From the NCBI RefSeq assembly GCF_003248355.1, contig NZ_QKWY01000002.1:992001-1056000 (forward strand): a DNA stretch of 64,000 nt. The letters are read 5' to 3'. Below, piece by piece: positions 44,980 to 53,720 of the stretch. This DNA comes from Streptomyces sp. AC1-42W (GTDB lineage Bacteria; Actinomycetota; Actinomycetes; Streptomycetales; Streptomycetaceae). The stretch's first letter is position 1; every line of letters begins with the position of its first letter. Made by a program: the position numbers and the translations under genes. A model generated the notes under the pieces. It did not search any database, was not told where the DNA came from, and was given only the letters and a program-made list of their open reading frames with translations.

Positions 44980-45479
44980 CCGCCACGACCGCCGTGCTGC
45001 GCGAGATGCGCTGGTGGGACATCGATCCGGTGCTCGCCCTGGAACACGAGCTGTTCCCGGACGACGCCTGGTCGGCCGGCATGTTCTGGTCCGAGCTGGC
45101 GTACGCCCGCGGACCGGCCGCGACCCGCCGCTACGTGGTCGCGGAGGACCCGGCCACCGGCCGGCTCGTCGGCTACGCGGGCCTCGCCGCCGCCGGCGAC
45201 CTCGCCGACGTACAGACCATCGCCGTCGCCCGCGACCACTGGGGCACCGGCCTCGGCGCCGAGCTGCTGACCGACCTGCTCCGGCACGCCACCGCCTTCG
45301 AGTGCGCCGAGGTGCTGCTGGAGGTCCGCGTCGACAACACCCGCGCCCAGAAGCTGTACGAACGCTTCGGCTTCGAACCGATCGGCTTCCGGCGCGGCTA
45401 CTACCAGCCGGGCAACATCGACGCGCTCGTCATGCGCCTCCACGTACACGAAGAAGCAGAAGAAAACGGGACCCACTGA
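44976..45479 (+). CDS. rimI: Ribosomal-protein-alanine N-acetyltransferase RimI
   Basis: A 167-residue GNAT enzyme: acetyl-CoA loop VARDHWGTGLGAELLTDLL and LEVRVDNTRAQKLYERFGF, ending GFRRGYYQPGNIDALVMRL, as in RimI. The usual target is the N-terminus of ribosomal protein S18. It is coupled on both sides (GTGA with tsaB, TGATG with tsaD). Confidence 0.93.
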   Translation: MTATTAVLREMRWWDIDPVLALEHELFPDDAWSAGMFWSELAYARGPAATRRYVVAEDPATGRLVGYAGLAAAGDLADVQTIAVARDHWGTGLGAELLTDLLRHATAFECAEVLLEVRVDNTRAQKLYERFGFEPIGFRRGYYQPGNIDALVMRLHVHEEAEENGTH

Positions 45480-46597
45480 TGGCTGACGAACCCCTCGTAC
45501 TCGGCATCGAGACCTCCTGCGACGAAACCGGGGTCGGCATCGTCCGGGGCACCACGCTCCTCGCGGACGCCGTCGCCTCCAGCGTCGACACGCACGCCAG
45601 GTTCGGCGGCGTCGTCCCCGAGATCGCCTCGCGCGCGCACCTGGAGGCGATGGTCCCCACCATCGAGCGCGCCCTGAAGGAGGCCGGTGTCACCGGCCGC
45701 GACCTCGACGGCATCGCCGTCACCGCCGGGCCCGGCCTCGCGGGCGCCCTGCTCGTCGGCGTCTCCGCCGCCAAGGCGTACGCGTACGCGCTGAACAAGC
45801 CGCTCTACGGGGTCAACCACCTGGCCTCCCACATCTGCGTCGACCAGCTGGAACACGGCCCGCTCCCCGAGCCCACCATGGCGCTCCTGGTCAGCGGCGG
45901 GCACTCCTCGCTGCTTCTCGCGCCCGACATCACCAACGACGTACGGCCCCTCGGCGCGACCATCGACGACGCGGCCGGCGAGGCGTTCGACAAGATCGCC
46001 CGCGTGCTGGACCTCGGCTTCCCCGGCGGCCCGGTCATCGACCGGCTCGCCCGCGAGGGCGACCCGGCCGCCATCGCCTTCCCGCGCGGTCTGACCGGCT
46101 CCCGCGACCCCGCCTACGACTTCTCCTTCTCCGGCCTGAAGACCTCCGTCGCCCGCTGGATCGAGGCCAAGCGGGCGGCCGGCGAGGAGGTGCCGGTACG
46201 GGACGTGGCCGCGTCCTTCCAGGAGGCCGTGGTGGACGTGCTCACCCGCAAGGCCGTCCGCGCCTGCAAGGACGAGGGCGTCGACCACCTGATGATCGGC
46301 GGCGGCGTCGCGGCCAACTCCCGGCTGCGCGCGCTCGCCGAGGAACGGTGCGAGCGGGCCGGCATCCGGCTGCGGGTGCCCCGCCCGAAGCTGTGTACCG
46401 ACAACGGGGCGATGGTCGCCGCGCTCGGCGCCGAGATGGTCGCCCGCAACCGGCCCGCCTCCGACCTGGAGCTGTCCGCCGACTCCTCCCTCCCGGTCAC
46501 CGAGACCCACGTACCGGGCGCCCACACCCACGGGCACGGTCATGCGCACGACCACGACCACGTGCACGAGATCAGCAAGGACAACCTCTACTCATGA
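45479..46597 (+). CDS. tsaD: tRNA N6-adenosine threonylcarbamoyltransferase TsaD
   Basis: A 372-residue catalytic subunit of t6A synthesis. It opens LVLGIETSCDETGVGIV; the iron-binding motif HLASH is at 114-118; GGHSSLLL, GGPVIDRLAR, FSFSGLKTSV and GGGVAANSRLR follow. It ends with an unusual His-rich tail (about 350-365, HTHGHGHAHDHDHVHE) beyond the core, possibly metal-binding. The ATG shares a base with the rimI stop. Confidence 0.96.
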   Translation: MADEPLVLGIETSCDETGVGIVRGTTLLADAVASSVDTHARFGGVVPEIASRAHLEAMVPTIERALKEAGVTGRDLDGIAVTAGPGLAGALLVGVSAAKAYAYALNKPLYGVNHLASHICVDQLEHGPLPEPTMALLVSGGHSSLLLAPDITNDVRPLGATIDDAAGEAFDKIARVLDLGFPGGPVIDRLAREGDPAAIAFPRGLTGSRDPAYDFSFSGLKTSVARWIEAKRAAGEEVPVRDVAASFQEAVVDVLTRKAVRACKDEGVDHLMIGGGVAANSRLRALAEERCERAGIRLRVPRPKLCTDNGAMVAALGAEMVARNRPASDLELSADSSLPVTETHVPGAHTHGHGHAHDHDHVHEISKDNLYS

Positions 46598-46884
46598 GCA
46601 CCCCGGTCACCGCCCTGATGTGGGAGGCCCGCGCCGCCGAGGGGCGGGGCGGGGACCTGCTCGACTGGGCCCGCGCCCGCGCCGCCGAGCTGCCCCGCCC
46701 CCCGCTCCGCAGTGAACTGCTGCGCGCCCCGCAGGACCGGGTCCTGGTCATCACCTGGTGGCGGGCCGGTTACGCCGACGAGCTGCCGGAGCTGCCCGAG
46801 CCGGACGCGGCCCTGGTCACCCGCGCGGTCCACCGCTGGCGCTTCGAATCGCTGGGAGGCGCCGACACCCCGGCCGGGCGATGA
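46594..46884 (+). CDS. Hypothetical protein, 96 residues
   Basis: A small protein coupled to tsaD by a four-base ATGA overlap. It reads like a ferredoxin-like/monooxygenase-type small domain (TALMWEARAAEGRGGDLLDWARARA, DRVLVITWWRAG), but no family is certain. The conserved coupling suggests a real gene. Confidence 0.7.
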   Translation: MSTPVTALMWEARAAEGRGGDLLDWARARAAELPRPPLRSELLRAPQDRVLVITWWRAGYADELPELPEPDAALVTRAVHRWRFESLGGADTPAGR

Positions 46885-46956
46885 GTTCCGGCCGTCCGCG
46901 CGGTCTACCCTTCACGGCACTTCGCCCCGTAGGTGCCCCCGTGTGAGGAGTGGACC

Positions 46957-47427
46957 ATGCAGAAGGTCACCACGTTCCTGTGGTTCGAGAAGGACCAGGT
47001 CGAGGAGGCGGCCGACTACTACGTCTCCGTCATCGGCGGCGACTCGCGCGTCCTGGACGTCACCCGATGGACCGCCGCCGCCCCCGGCGAGGAGGGCCGG
47101 GCGATGACCGTGCGCTTCCGGCTGGACGGCGCGGAGTACGTCGCGTTCGACGGCGGGCCCGAGTTCCCGTTCACCGAGGCCGTCTCGCTCTCCGTGGAGT
47201 GCGAGTCGCAGGAGGAGGCGGACCGGCTCTGGTCCACGCTGTCCTCCGGCGGCGGCCAGGAGGGCCAGTGCGGCTGGCTCAAGGACCGGTACGGCCTCTC
47301 CTGGCAGATCGTCCCGCCGGGTCTCGGCGAGGCCCTGACCGACTCGGACCCGGAGAAGGCGGCCCGCGCCATGAAGGCGATGCTCGGCATGAAGCGCCTG
47401 GACATCGAGGCCATCCGCAACGCCTGA
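46957..47427 (+). CDS. VOC-superfamily protein, PhnB/3-demethylubiquinone-methyltransferase-like
   Basis: A 156-residue glyoxalase-fold protein. KVTTFLWFEKDQVEEAADYYVSVI, VRFRLDGAEYVAFDGG, and GWLKDRYGLSWQIVP are typical PhnB-type signatures. Members include antibiotic-binding and dioxygenase-like proteins, but most are uncharacterised. The ATG follows GAGGAG. Confidence 0.88.
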   Translation: MQKVTTFLWFEKDQVEEAADYYVSVIGGDSRVLDVTRWTAAAPGEEGRAMTVRFRLDGAEYVAFDGGPEFPFTEAVSLSVECESQEEADRLWSTLSSGGGQEGQCGWLKDRYGLSWQIVPPGLGEALTDSDPEKAARAMKAMLGMKRLDIEAIRNA

Positions 47428-47499
47428 GCCCTGCCGCCCGCCTCCGGGTTGGTCCGGTCGGGGGACCGGCGGGGCCCGGCGGCGGTGTCGGCCAGGAAG

Positions 47500-47551
47500 C
47501 CTTTTGTCGTACTGGCAGTATCCGGCGCCATGCAGCCAGTACGACAAAAGG
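47500..47551. repeat. 17-bp perfect inverted repeat before the deacetylase gene
   Basis: CCTTTTGTCGTACTGGC at 47500-47516 and its exact complement at 47535-47551, separated by 18 bases. It ends 11 bases before the deacetylase ATG. It may be an operator, a 5'-leader hairpin hiding the ribosome site, or a terminator for the VOC gene. Confidence 0.8.
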
Positions 47552-47562
47552 AAAAATTGACC

Positions 47563-48540
47563 ATGAATGGTCGTGAACCGGGCACGGCGGCGGACGGGCG
47601 GCAGCGGCGGAGGCGGGGGCTCCTGCGGCGACGACCGGGCTACGCGGTCCTGGCCGGGCTCCTGGTCGCCGCCGCCGCGTCCGGCTGCGCGGCCGGTGAC
47701 CAGGGCGCGGGCGCCGCCCCCGGGGCCGGGCTCCGCGCCGGACAGGCGGGCGCCCCGGCGGAACCGGCCGCCGGAGCCCTCGGCACCCGCGCCGAGCGGG
47801 CACACCGGGCGAAGCTCGCCCAGGCCGCCCGCGCGGTCGCGGCCAGGAAGTGGGGCCTGGTGGGCACCCCGCTGGCGGCCCCGGCCCCGCCGGCCGAGAA
47901 GCCGCACCTGACCACCCGCGAGGGCTTCGAGGTCGAGGGCCAGAACGACTCGCTGCCGCCGGTCTTCACCCGCGTCCCCACCAAGGACAAGGTCGTCTTC
48001 CTGACGATGGACGACGGGGACGACAAGGACCCCGAGCTGCTGCGGATGATGTCGGAGCTGAACATCCCGTACAGCGCCTTCCTCAGCGACTACCTGGTGC
48101 GCGACGACTACGCGTACTTCAAGGACGCCCAGGCGCGCGGGGTCGCGCTCAACAACCACACCCTCAACCACCGCTATCTGCCGGGCCTTTCCTACGAGGA
48201 GCAGAAGCACGAGATCTGTGGCCAGCAGGACGTCATCGAGAAGCGGTTCGGCAAGCGGCCCCGGATCTTCCGGCCGCCATTCGGCAACTACAACACCGAC
48301 ACCCTGAAGATCGCCGAGTCCTGCGGCATCACCGCCGTACCGCTGTGGGAGGCGGAGGCGTTCCCCGATCACATGGAGTGGCGCGAGGGCGAGGCGAAGC
48401 TGCACCCCGGCGACATCATCCTCACCCACTTCCGGGGCGAGAAGGAGTGGCAGGGCAGCATGCCCGACCTGATCCGGTCCGTGATGAAGGTCGTCACCGA
48501 CCAGGGGTTCGCGGTGGCGCGCCTGGAGGACTACGTATAG
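47563..48540 (+). CDS. Polysaccharide deacetylase (NodB/CE4) lipoprotein
   Basis: A 325-residue exported deacetylase. A positively charged N-terminus (RRRRGLLRRR) leads to a hydrophobic stretch and a lipobox ending at C42 (AAASGC), so it is probably anchored outside the membrane. The NodB domain begins near 140: catalytic base D150 and metal ligand D151 in FLTMDDGDD, metal ligands H199 and H203 in NNHTLNH, RPPFGNYN, and the C-terminal ILTHF. It probably removes acetyl groups from peptidoglycan or chitin-like glycans. The ATG at 47563 directly follows a large inverted repeat; GGAAAAA is a weak ribosome site. Confidence 0.9.
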   Translation: MNGREPGTAADGRQRRRRGLLRRRPGYAVLAGLLVAAAASGCAAGDQGAGAAPGAGLRAGQAGAPAEPAAGALGTRAERAHRAKLAQAARAVAARKWGLVGTPLAAPAPPAEKPHLTTREGFEVEGQNDSLPPVFTRVPTKDKVVFLTMDDGDDKDPELLRMMSELNIPYSAFLSDYLVRDDYAYFKDAQARGVALNNHTLNHRYLPGLSYEEQKHEICGQQDVIEKRFGKRPRIFRPPFGNYNTDTLKIAESCGITAVPLWEAEAFPDHMEWREGEAKLHPGDIILTHFRGEKEWQGSMPDLIRSVMKVVTDQGFAVARLEDYV

Positions 48541-48613
48541 GAGCGCTCCAGGCCCCGCCGGGACCCTGCCGGGACCCCGCCCGGACCCCGGTATCCGCCA
48601 CGAGGGGCGTGAA

Positions 48614-48640
48614 TTGGCACTCCGCTTGACCGAGTGCTAA
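48614..48640. promoter_or_regulatory. CIRCE operator 1 (HrcA site)
   Basis: TTGGCACTC-N9-GAGTGCTAA, one mismatch from the TTAGCACTC-N9-GAGTGCTAA consensus. It overlaps the candidate -35 box of groES. Confidence 0.93.
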
Positions 48641-48653
48641 TCACGGTCATAGT
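48626..48653 (+). promoter_or_regulatory. Candidate groES-groEL promoter
   Basis: TTGACC at 48626-48631 and CATAGT at 48648-48653 with a 16-base spacer, lying inside and just after the first CIRCE site. Confidence 0.6.
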
Positions 48654-48660
48654 CTCAGTG

Positions 48661-48687
48661 CTGGCACTCCCCACTGGAGAGTGCCAG
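48661..48687. promoter_or_regulatory. CIRCE operator 2 (HrcA site)
   Basis: CTGGCACTC-N9-GAGTGCCAG, a perfect palindrome around the presumed transcription start. Two tandem CIRCE sites are typical of the streptomycete groES-groEL1 operon. Confidence 0.93.
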
Positions 48688-48794
48688 CAGTACTGTGCGA
48701 CCGGCAGGTCCGGCACCCGCGACGACGGGCTCACCTGGTCGCCATCCCAAAGACTGTTAAACCCCGTGAGATCTCCGAAGGGGGAGACCGGATC

Positions 48795-49103
48795 GTGTCG
48801 ACCGCCAGCTCCAAGGTTGCGATCAAGCCGCTCGAGGACCGCATCGTGGTCCAGCCGCTCGACGCCGAGCAGACCACGGCCTCCGGCCTGGTCATTCCGG
48901 ACACGGCGAAGGAGAAGCCCCAGGAGGGCGTCGTCCTGGCCGTGGGACCGGGCCGCTTCGAGAACGGCGAGCGCCTGCCGCTCGACGTCAAGACCGGCGA
49001 TGTCGTGCTGTACAGCAAGTACGGCGGCACCGAGGTGAAGTACAACGGCGAGGAGTACCTCGTCCTCTCGGCTCGCGACGTGCTCGCGATCATCGAGAAG
49101 TAA
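48795..49103 (+). CDS. groES: Co-chaperonin GroES
   Basis: A 102-residue Hsp10. The GTG at 48795 gives MSTASSKVAIKPLEDRIVVQ; the mobile-loop region EQTTASGLVIPDTAKEKPQEG and C-terminal YLVLSARDVLAIIEK are canonical. It is controlled by the two CIRCE operators upstream and followed 103 bases later by groEL. Confidence 0.98.
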   Translation: MSTASSKVAIKPLEDRIVVQPLDAEQTTASGLVIPDTAKEKPQEGVVLAVGPGRFENGERLPLDVKTGDVVLYSKYGGTEVKYNGEEYLVLSARDVLAIIEK

Positions 49104-49126
49104 TTCACCCACGTTTGCTTCTGTTC

Positions 49127-49175
49127 TGCGCCCCTGGCCCCGTGCGAGATAACCAGCCGGGAGGCTGGGGGCGCA
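49127..49175 (+). other. Stem-loop between groES and groEL
   Basis: TGCGCCCCTGGC (49127-49138) pairs 10 of 12 bases with GCTGGGGGCGCA (49164-49175). It could attenuate or process the bicistronic mRNA. Confidence 0.45.
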
Positions 49176-49206
49176 GTGCTTGTTCTTGAGAGGACAGTTC
49201 AGCTCC

Positions 49207-50832
49207 ATGGCGAAGATCCTGAAGTTCGACGAGGACGCCCGTCGCGCCCTCGAGCGCGGCGTCAACAAGCTTGCCGACACGGTGAAGGTGACGATCGGCC
49301 CCAAGGGCCGCAACGTCGTCATCGACAAGAAGTTCGGTGCCCCCACCATCACCAACGACGGTGTCACCATCGCCCGCGAGGTCGAACTCGACGACCCGTA
49401 CGAGAACCTCGGCGCGCAGCTGGTGAAGGAGGTGGCGACCAAGACCAACGACGTGGCCGGTGACGGCACCACCACCGCCACCGTCCTGGCCCAGGCGCTC
49501 GTGCGCGAGGGTCTGCGCAACGTCGCCGCCGGCGCCTCCCCGGCCGCCCTGAAGAAGGGCATCGACGCCGCGGTCAAGGCCGTGTCCGAGGAGCTCCTCG
49601 CGACCGCCCGCCCGATCGACGACAAGTCCGACATCGCCGCCGTCGCCGCGCTCTCCGCGCAGGACGCCCAGGTCGGCGAGCTGATCGCGGACGCCATGGA
49701 CAAGGTGGGCAAGGACGGTGTCATCACCGTCGAGGAGTCCAACACCTTCGGCCTGGACCTCGACTTCACCGAGGGCATGGCCTTCGACAAGGGCTACCTG
49801 TCCCCGTACATGGTGACCGACCAGGAGCGTATGGAGGCCGTCCTCGACGACCCGTACATCCTGATCCACCAGGGCAAGATCGGCTCCATCCAGGAGCTGC
49901 TGCCGCTCCTGGAGAAGGTCATCCAGGCCGGTGGCTCCAAGCCGCTGCTGATCATCGCCGAGGACGTCGAGGGCGAGGCCCTGTCCACGCTGGTCGTCAA
50001 CAAGATCCGCGGCACGTTCAACGCCGTCGCCGTCAAGGCGCCGGGCTTCGGCGACCGCCGCAAGGCCATGCTCGGCGACATCGCCACCCTCACCGGTGCG
50101 ACCGTCATCGCCGAGGAGGTCGGCCTCAAGCTCGACCAGGCCGGTCTGGACGTGCTGGGCACCGCCCGCCGCGTGACCGTCACCAAGGACGACACCACCA
50201 TCGTCGACGGCGGCGGCAAGTCCAACGAGGTCGCCGGCCGCGTCAACCAGATCAAGGCCGAGATCGAGGCCACGGACTCCGACTGGGACCGCGAGAAGCT
50301 CCAGGAGCGCCTGGCGAAGCTGGCCGGCGGTGTCTGCGTGATCCGCGTCGGTGCCGCCACCGAGGTCGAGCTCAAGGAGAAGAAGCACCGTCTGGAGGAC
50401 GCCATCTCCGCGACCCGCGCCGCGGTCGAGGAGGGCATCGTCTCCGGTGGTGGCTCCGCCATCGTCCACGCCGTCAAGGTCCTGGAGGACAACCTCGGCA
50501 AGACCGGCGACGAGGCCACCGGTGTCGCCGTCGTCCGCCGCGCCGCCGTCGAGCCGCTGCGCTGGATCGCCGAGAACGCCGGCCTCGAGGGCTACGTCAT
50601 CACCTCGAAGGTCGCCGAGCTGGACAAGGGCCAGGGCTTCAACGCCGCCACCGGCGAGTACGGCGACCTGGTGAAGGCCGGCGTCATCGACCCGGTCAAG
50701 GTCACCCGCTCCGCCCTGGAGAACGCCGCCTCCATCGCCTCGCTGCTGCTCACGACCGAGACCCTGGTCGTCGAGAAGCCGGCCGAGGAGGAGCCGGAGG
50801 CCGCGGGCCACGGCCACGGTCACAGCCACTGA
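49207..50832 (+). CDS. groEL: Chaperonin GroEL (GroEL1, His-rich tail)
   Basis: A 541-residue Hsp60. It opens MAKILKFDEDARRALERG and has VTIGPKGRNVVIDKKFG, the NDGVTIAREVELDDPYENLGAQL segment and GDGTTTATVLAQ for ATP binding. The C-terminus is GHGHGHSH instead of a GGM tail, which is the mark of the actinobacterial GroEL1 paralogue that sits with groES. Confidence 0.98.
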   Translation: MAKILKFDEDARRALERGVNKLADTVKVTIGPKGRNVVIDKKFGAPTITNDGVTIAREVELDDPYENLGAQLVKEVATKTNDVAGDGTTTATVLAQALVREGLRNVAAGASPAALKKGIDAAVKAVSEELLATARPIDDKSDIAAVAALSAQDAQVGELIADAMDKVGKDGVITVEESNTFGLDLDFTEGMAFDKGYLSPYMVTDQERMEAVLDDPYILIHQGKIGSIQELLPLLEKVIQAGGSKPLLIIAEDVEGEALSTLVVNKIRGTFNAVAVKAPGFGDRRKAMLGDIATLTGATVIAEEVGLKLDQAGLDVLGTARRVTVTKDDTTIVDGGGKSNEVAGRVNQIKAEIEATDSDWDREKLQERLAKLAGGVCVIRVGAATEVELKEKKHRLEDAISATRAAVEEGIVSGGGSAIVHAVKVLEDNLGKTGDEATGVAVVRRAAVEPLRWIAENAGLEGYVITSKVAELDKGQGFNAATGEYGDLVKAGVIDPVKVTRSALENAASIASLLLTTETLVVEKPAEEEPEAAGHGHGHSH

Positions 50833-50855
50833 CGCACGGCTGACCGCGTGAAGCG

Positions 50856-50895
50856 GTGAAGGCCCGGTCCCCCACGCGGGGGACCGGGCCTTCAC
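50856..50895. terminator. Strong terminator after groEL, shared with the convergent gene
   Basis: Perfect 18-bp stem (50856-50873 with 50878-50895) closed by an ACGC loop, beginning 23 bases after the groEL stop and 15 bases from the stop of the convergent dehydrogenase. Confidence 0.88.
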
Positions 50896-50910
50896 ATGTG
50901 TACGGAAGCC

Positions 50911-51939
50911 CTAGGCGGAGCGGCCGAGATCCGCCGGGCGCACCGGCTCGGCGAACGGCAGGCCGTGCGCGTACCGCTCCAGTTCGTCCAGGGCGTGATC
51001 GGTCATCCGGTGCAGCTCGTTGCCGAGGGAGCCCGCCACATGCGGGGTGAGCAGCACATTCGGCAGCTCGTAGAACGGCGAGTCCGCGGGCGGCACCTCG
51101 GGGTCGGTCACATCCAGTACGGCGTGCAGCCGGCCCGGTACGACCTCGCGGAGCAGGGCCGCCTCGTCGATCAGCGAGCCGCGGGCCGTGTTGATGAGCG
51201 TGGACCCGGTCCGCATCAGGGCCAGTTGGCGGGCGCCGATCATATGGCGGGTGGCGGGGAGCTGGGGGGCGTGCACCGAGACGACGTCGGCGCGGGCGCA
51301 CAGCTCGTCCAGCCCGACCCGCTCGACGCCCAGCCGCGCCGCCTCCTCCTCGCCGACGAACGGGTCGTACAGCAGGACCCGCAGGTCGAAGGGGCGGAGC
51401 AGCTCGATGACGCGGCGGCCGATGCGGGAGGCGCCGACGATGCCCGCGGTGCGGTGGTAGTTGCCGGCCCCGTCCAGCTCGGCGCGCCAGTCGTGGTCGG
51501 CGCGCACCTCGCGGTAGACGTGCGCGGAGTGCGGGACGCGTTTGTTGGCGAGCAGGATGGTGGCCAGGGTGTACTCGGCGACGGGCAGGGCGTTGGCCCC
51601 GGCCGCCGAGGAGACGGCGATGCCGCGGTCCCAGCAGGCGTCGGTGATGTGGTGCTTGACCGAGCCCGCCGCGTGGACGACGGCCCTGAGCCGGGGCGCG
51701 GCGGCGAGGACCTGCGGGGTGAGCGGGGTCGCGCCCCAGCATGTCAGCAGCACGTCGGCCTCGGCGAGGGCGGCGGCGACGCGCGGGTCGGGGGCGGCCA
51801 GGTCGTGGGCGACGAGGGCCGGGTCCGTACGGGCGAGGGCGGTGAGCCGGTCGCGGTGGCGCTGCTCGAACAGGCGCTCGTAGATGTCCGGGCCCATCGC
51901 GAGCAGGACCGAAGGACGGGGATCGGGGGTGGGCTGCAT
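50911..51939 (-). CDS. D-isomer specific 2-hydroxyacid dehydrogenase
   Basis: A 342-residue NAD-dependent dehydrogenase. The Rossmann motif is GIVGASRIGRRVIELL, the substrate Arg lies in INTARGSLIDEAAL, and the His in VLLTPHVAGS. It is the last gene of the leftward sugar-uptake operon, 32 bases after the permease, so it may reduce or oxidise a keto or hydroxy acid derived from the imported sugar. Confidence 0.9.
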   Translation of the reverse strand: MQPTPDPRPSVLLAMGPDIYERLFEQRHRDRLTALARTDPALVAHDLAAPDPRVAAALAEADVLLTCWGATPLTPQVLAAAPRLRAVVHAAGSVKHHITDACWDRGIAVSSAAGANALPVAEYTLATILLANKRVPHSAHVYREVRADHDWRAELDGAGNYHRTAGIVGASRIGRRVIELLRPFDLRVLLYDPFVGEEEAARLGVERVGLDELCARADVVSVHAPQLPATRHMIGARQLALMRTGSTLINTARGSLIDEAALLREVVPGRLHAVLDVTDPEVPPADSPFYELPNVLLTPHVAGSLGNELHRMTDHALDELERYAHGLPFAEPVRPADLGRSA

Positions 51940-51971
51940 GGTGGTGGAGGCTCCCTCGGGTGAGCGGTGGG

Positions 51972-52832
51972 CTACTTGACGCTGCCGGCGGTGAGTCCGG
52001 CCTTCCAGTGCCGCTGCAGGGAGACGAAGGCGACGATCAGGGGGATGACGGCGAGGAGCGACCCGGTGACCACGAGCGGGTAGAAGCCGGGCTCGCTGTG
52101 GGTGTTGGTGTTCCAGGAGTACAGACCGAGGCTCAGCGGGAACAGCTCGCGGTCCGACAGCATCACCAGCGGAAGGAAGAAGTTGTTCCAGATCGCGGTG
52201 AACTGGAAGAGGAAGACGGTCACGAACCCCGGCATCATCATCGGCAGCCCGATGGAGAAGAAGGTGCGCAGCTCGCCGGCCCCGTCGATGCGCGCGGCCT
52301 CCAGCGCCTCGCCCGGAATGTATCCGGCGGCGAAGACCCGTGCGAGGTAGACGCCGAAGGGGTTCACCAGGACCGGGATCAGCACCGACCAGTAGGTGTT
52401 GACGATGCCCAGCTTGCTGGCCAGCAGGTACATGGGCAGGGCCAGGGCCGTCGTCGGGACGAGCACCCCGAGCAGGACGAGGCCGAAGAGCTTCTCCTTG
52501 CCCCGGAACTCGTATTTGTCGAAGGCGTATCCGGCGGCGACGCAGATCAGGGAGCAGACGGCGGCGCCCACGCCGGCGTACAGCAGGCTGTTGCCGTACC
52601 AGCGGAAGTAGACGCCGTCCCCGTACGAGGCGATGTCCGAGAGGTTCTTGGAGAGGTCGAAGCCCTTGAAGGAGAAGGTGTCCCCGGCGAGCAGCGAGCC
52701 GGTGTCCTTGGTGGCGGCGGTGACCAGCCAGACGAGCGGGAAGAGCATGTAGAGGACGGCCAGGAGCAGTGCTCCGTTGACGGCCGCCTTGGACAGCCAG
52801 GGGTTGTTCCTGCGCGGCGCGGAGGTGCTCAT
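51972..52832 (-). CDS. ABC sugar transporter permease, MalG type
   Basis: A 286-residue inner-membrane protein with about six helices. The EAA loop that contacts the ATPase is EALEAARIDGAGELRTFFSIGLPMMMPG. It overlaps the upstream permease by four bases (ATGA at 52829-52832). Confidence 0.93.
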   Translation of the reverse strand: MSTSAPRRNNPWLSKAAVNGALLLAVLYMLFPLVWLVTAATKDTGSLLAGDTFSFKGFDLSKNLSDIASYGDGVYFRWYGNSLLYAGVGAAVCSLICVAAGYAFDKYEFRGKEKLFGLVLLGVLVPTTALALPMYLLASKLGIVNTYWSVLIPVLVNPFGVYLARVFAAGYIPGEALEAARIDGAGELRTFFSIGLPMMMPGFVTVFLFQFTAIWNNFFLPLVMLSDRELFPLSLGLYSWNTNTHSEPGFYPLVVTGSLLAVIPLIVAFVSLQRHWKAGLTAGSVK

Positions 52833-53716
52833 GCGTCCGCCCCCTTCCGGCCGGTGAGGCGGGTGACGACGAAGGACAGCAGCGCGGCGGCGAGCGCCAG
52901 GAGGACGGAGGCGGCGGCCGCGAGTCCGAAGTCGTTGCGGGAGAAGGCCGCGGTGTAGGCGTACATGTTCGGTGTCCAGGAGGAGGAGACGGCGGACCCG
53001 GAGCCGGTGTTGAGGATCAGGGGCTCGGTGAACAGCTGGAGCGAGCCGATGATCGTGAAGAGCACGACCATCAGGACCGAGGTGCGGATCAGCGGGAGCT
53101 TGATGCTGAGCGCGATGCGCCGGCCGCTCGCCCCGTCCACGGTGGCCGCCTCCAGCACGGAGCGGTCGATGGCCTGGAGCGCGGCGTAGAAGATGACCAT
53201 GTTGTAGCCGAGCCATTCCCACAGCGCGATGTTGACGACGGACGGCAGCGCGCCGGAAGGCGAGAAGAAGTCGAAGCCGATTCCGCCGGAGTGCATGGCG
53301 GAGACGACGGGGCTCAGGCCCGGCGTGTAGAGGTACAGCCAGATCATCGCGGCGATGATGCCGGGCACGGCGTGCGGCAGGAACAGCGCGAGCTGGAAGA
53401 AGCGCTTGGCGCGGGCGAGCGCCGAGTCCAGCAGCAGCGCCAGTGCCAGGGCCCCGCCGACCATCAGCGGGATGTAGATGACGCAGTAGCCGATGAGGAC
53501 GAGGAAGCCGTCGCGGAAGACCCGGTCACCCAGCGCCGCCGCGTAGTTGCCGAGCCCCGTGAAGACCGTCTCGGAGCCGCCGAAGCCGAGCCCCGACTGC
53601 TGTTCGGTGAAGAGGCTGAGCCAGACCGCGTAACCGATCGGGATCAGCATCACGACGGTGAACAGGACGAAGAACGGGGTCAGCAGGGTCGCGGCGGCGC
53701 GGGTGCGGGCCTTCAT
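52829..53716 (-). CDS. ABC sugar transporter permease, MalF type
   Basis: A 295-residue inner-membrane protein with about six helices. The EAA loop reads SVLEAATVDGASGRRIALSIKLPLIRT. It pairs with the MalG-type permease and starts four bases after the binding-protein gene stop. Confidence 0.93.
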   Translation of the reverse strand: MKARTRAAATLLTPFFVLFTVVMLIPIGYAVWLSLFTEQQSGLGFGGSETVFTGLGNYAAALGDRVFRDGFLVLIGYCVIYIPLMVGGALALALLLDSALARAKRFFQLALFLPHAVPGIIAAMIWLYLYTPGLSPVVSAMHSGGIGFDFFSPSGALPSVVNIALWEWLGYNMVIFYAALQAIDRSVLEAATVDGASGRRIALSIKLPLIRTSVLMVVLFTIIGSLQLFTEPLILNTGSGSAVSSSWTPNMYAYTAAFSRNDFGLAAAASVLLALAAALLSFVVTRLTGRKGADA

Positions 53717-53720
53717 CCGG

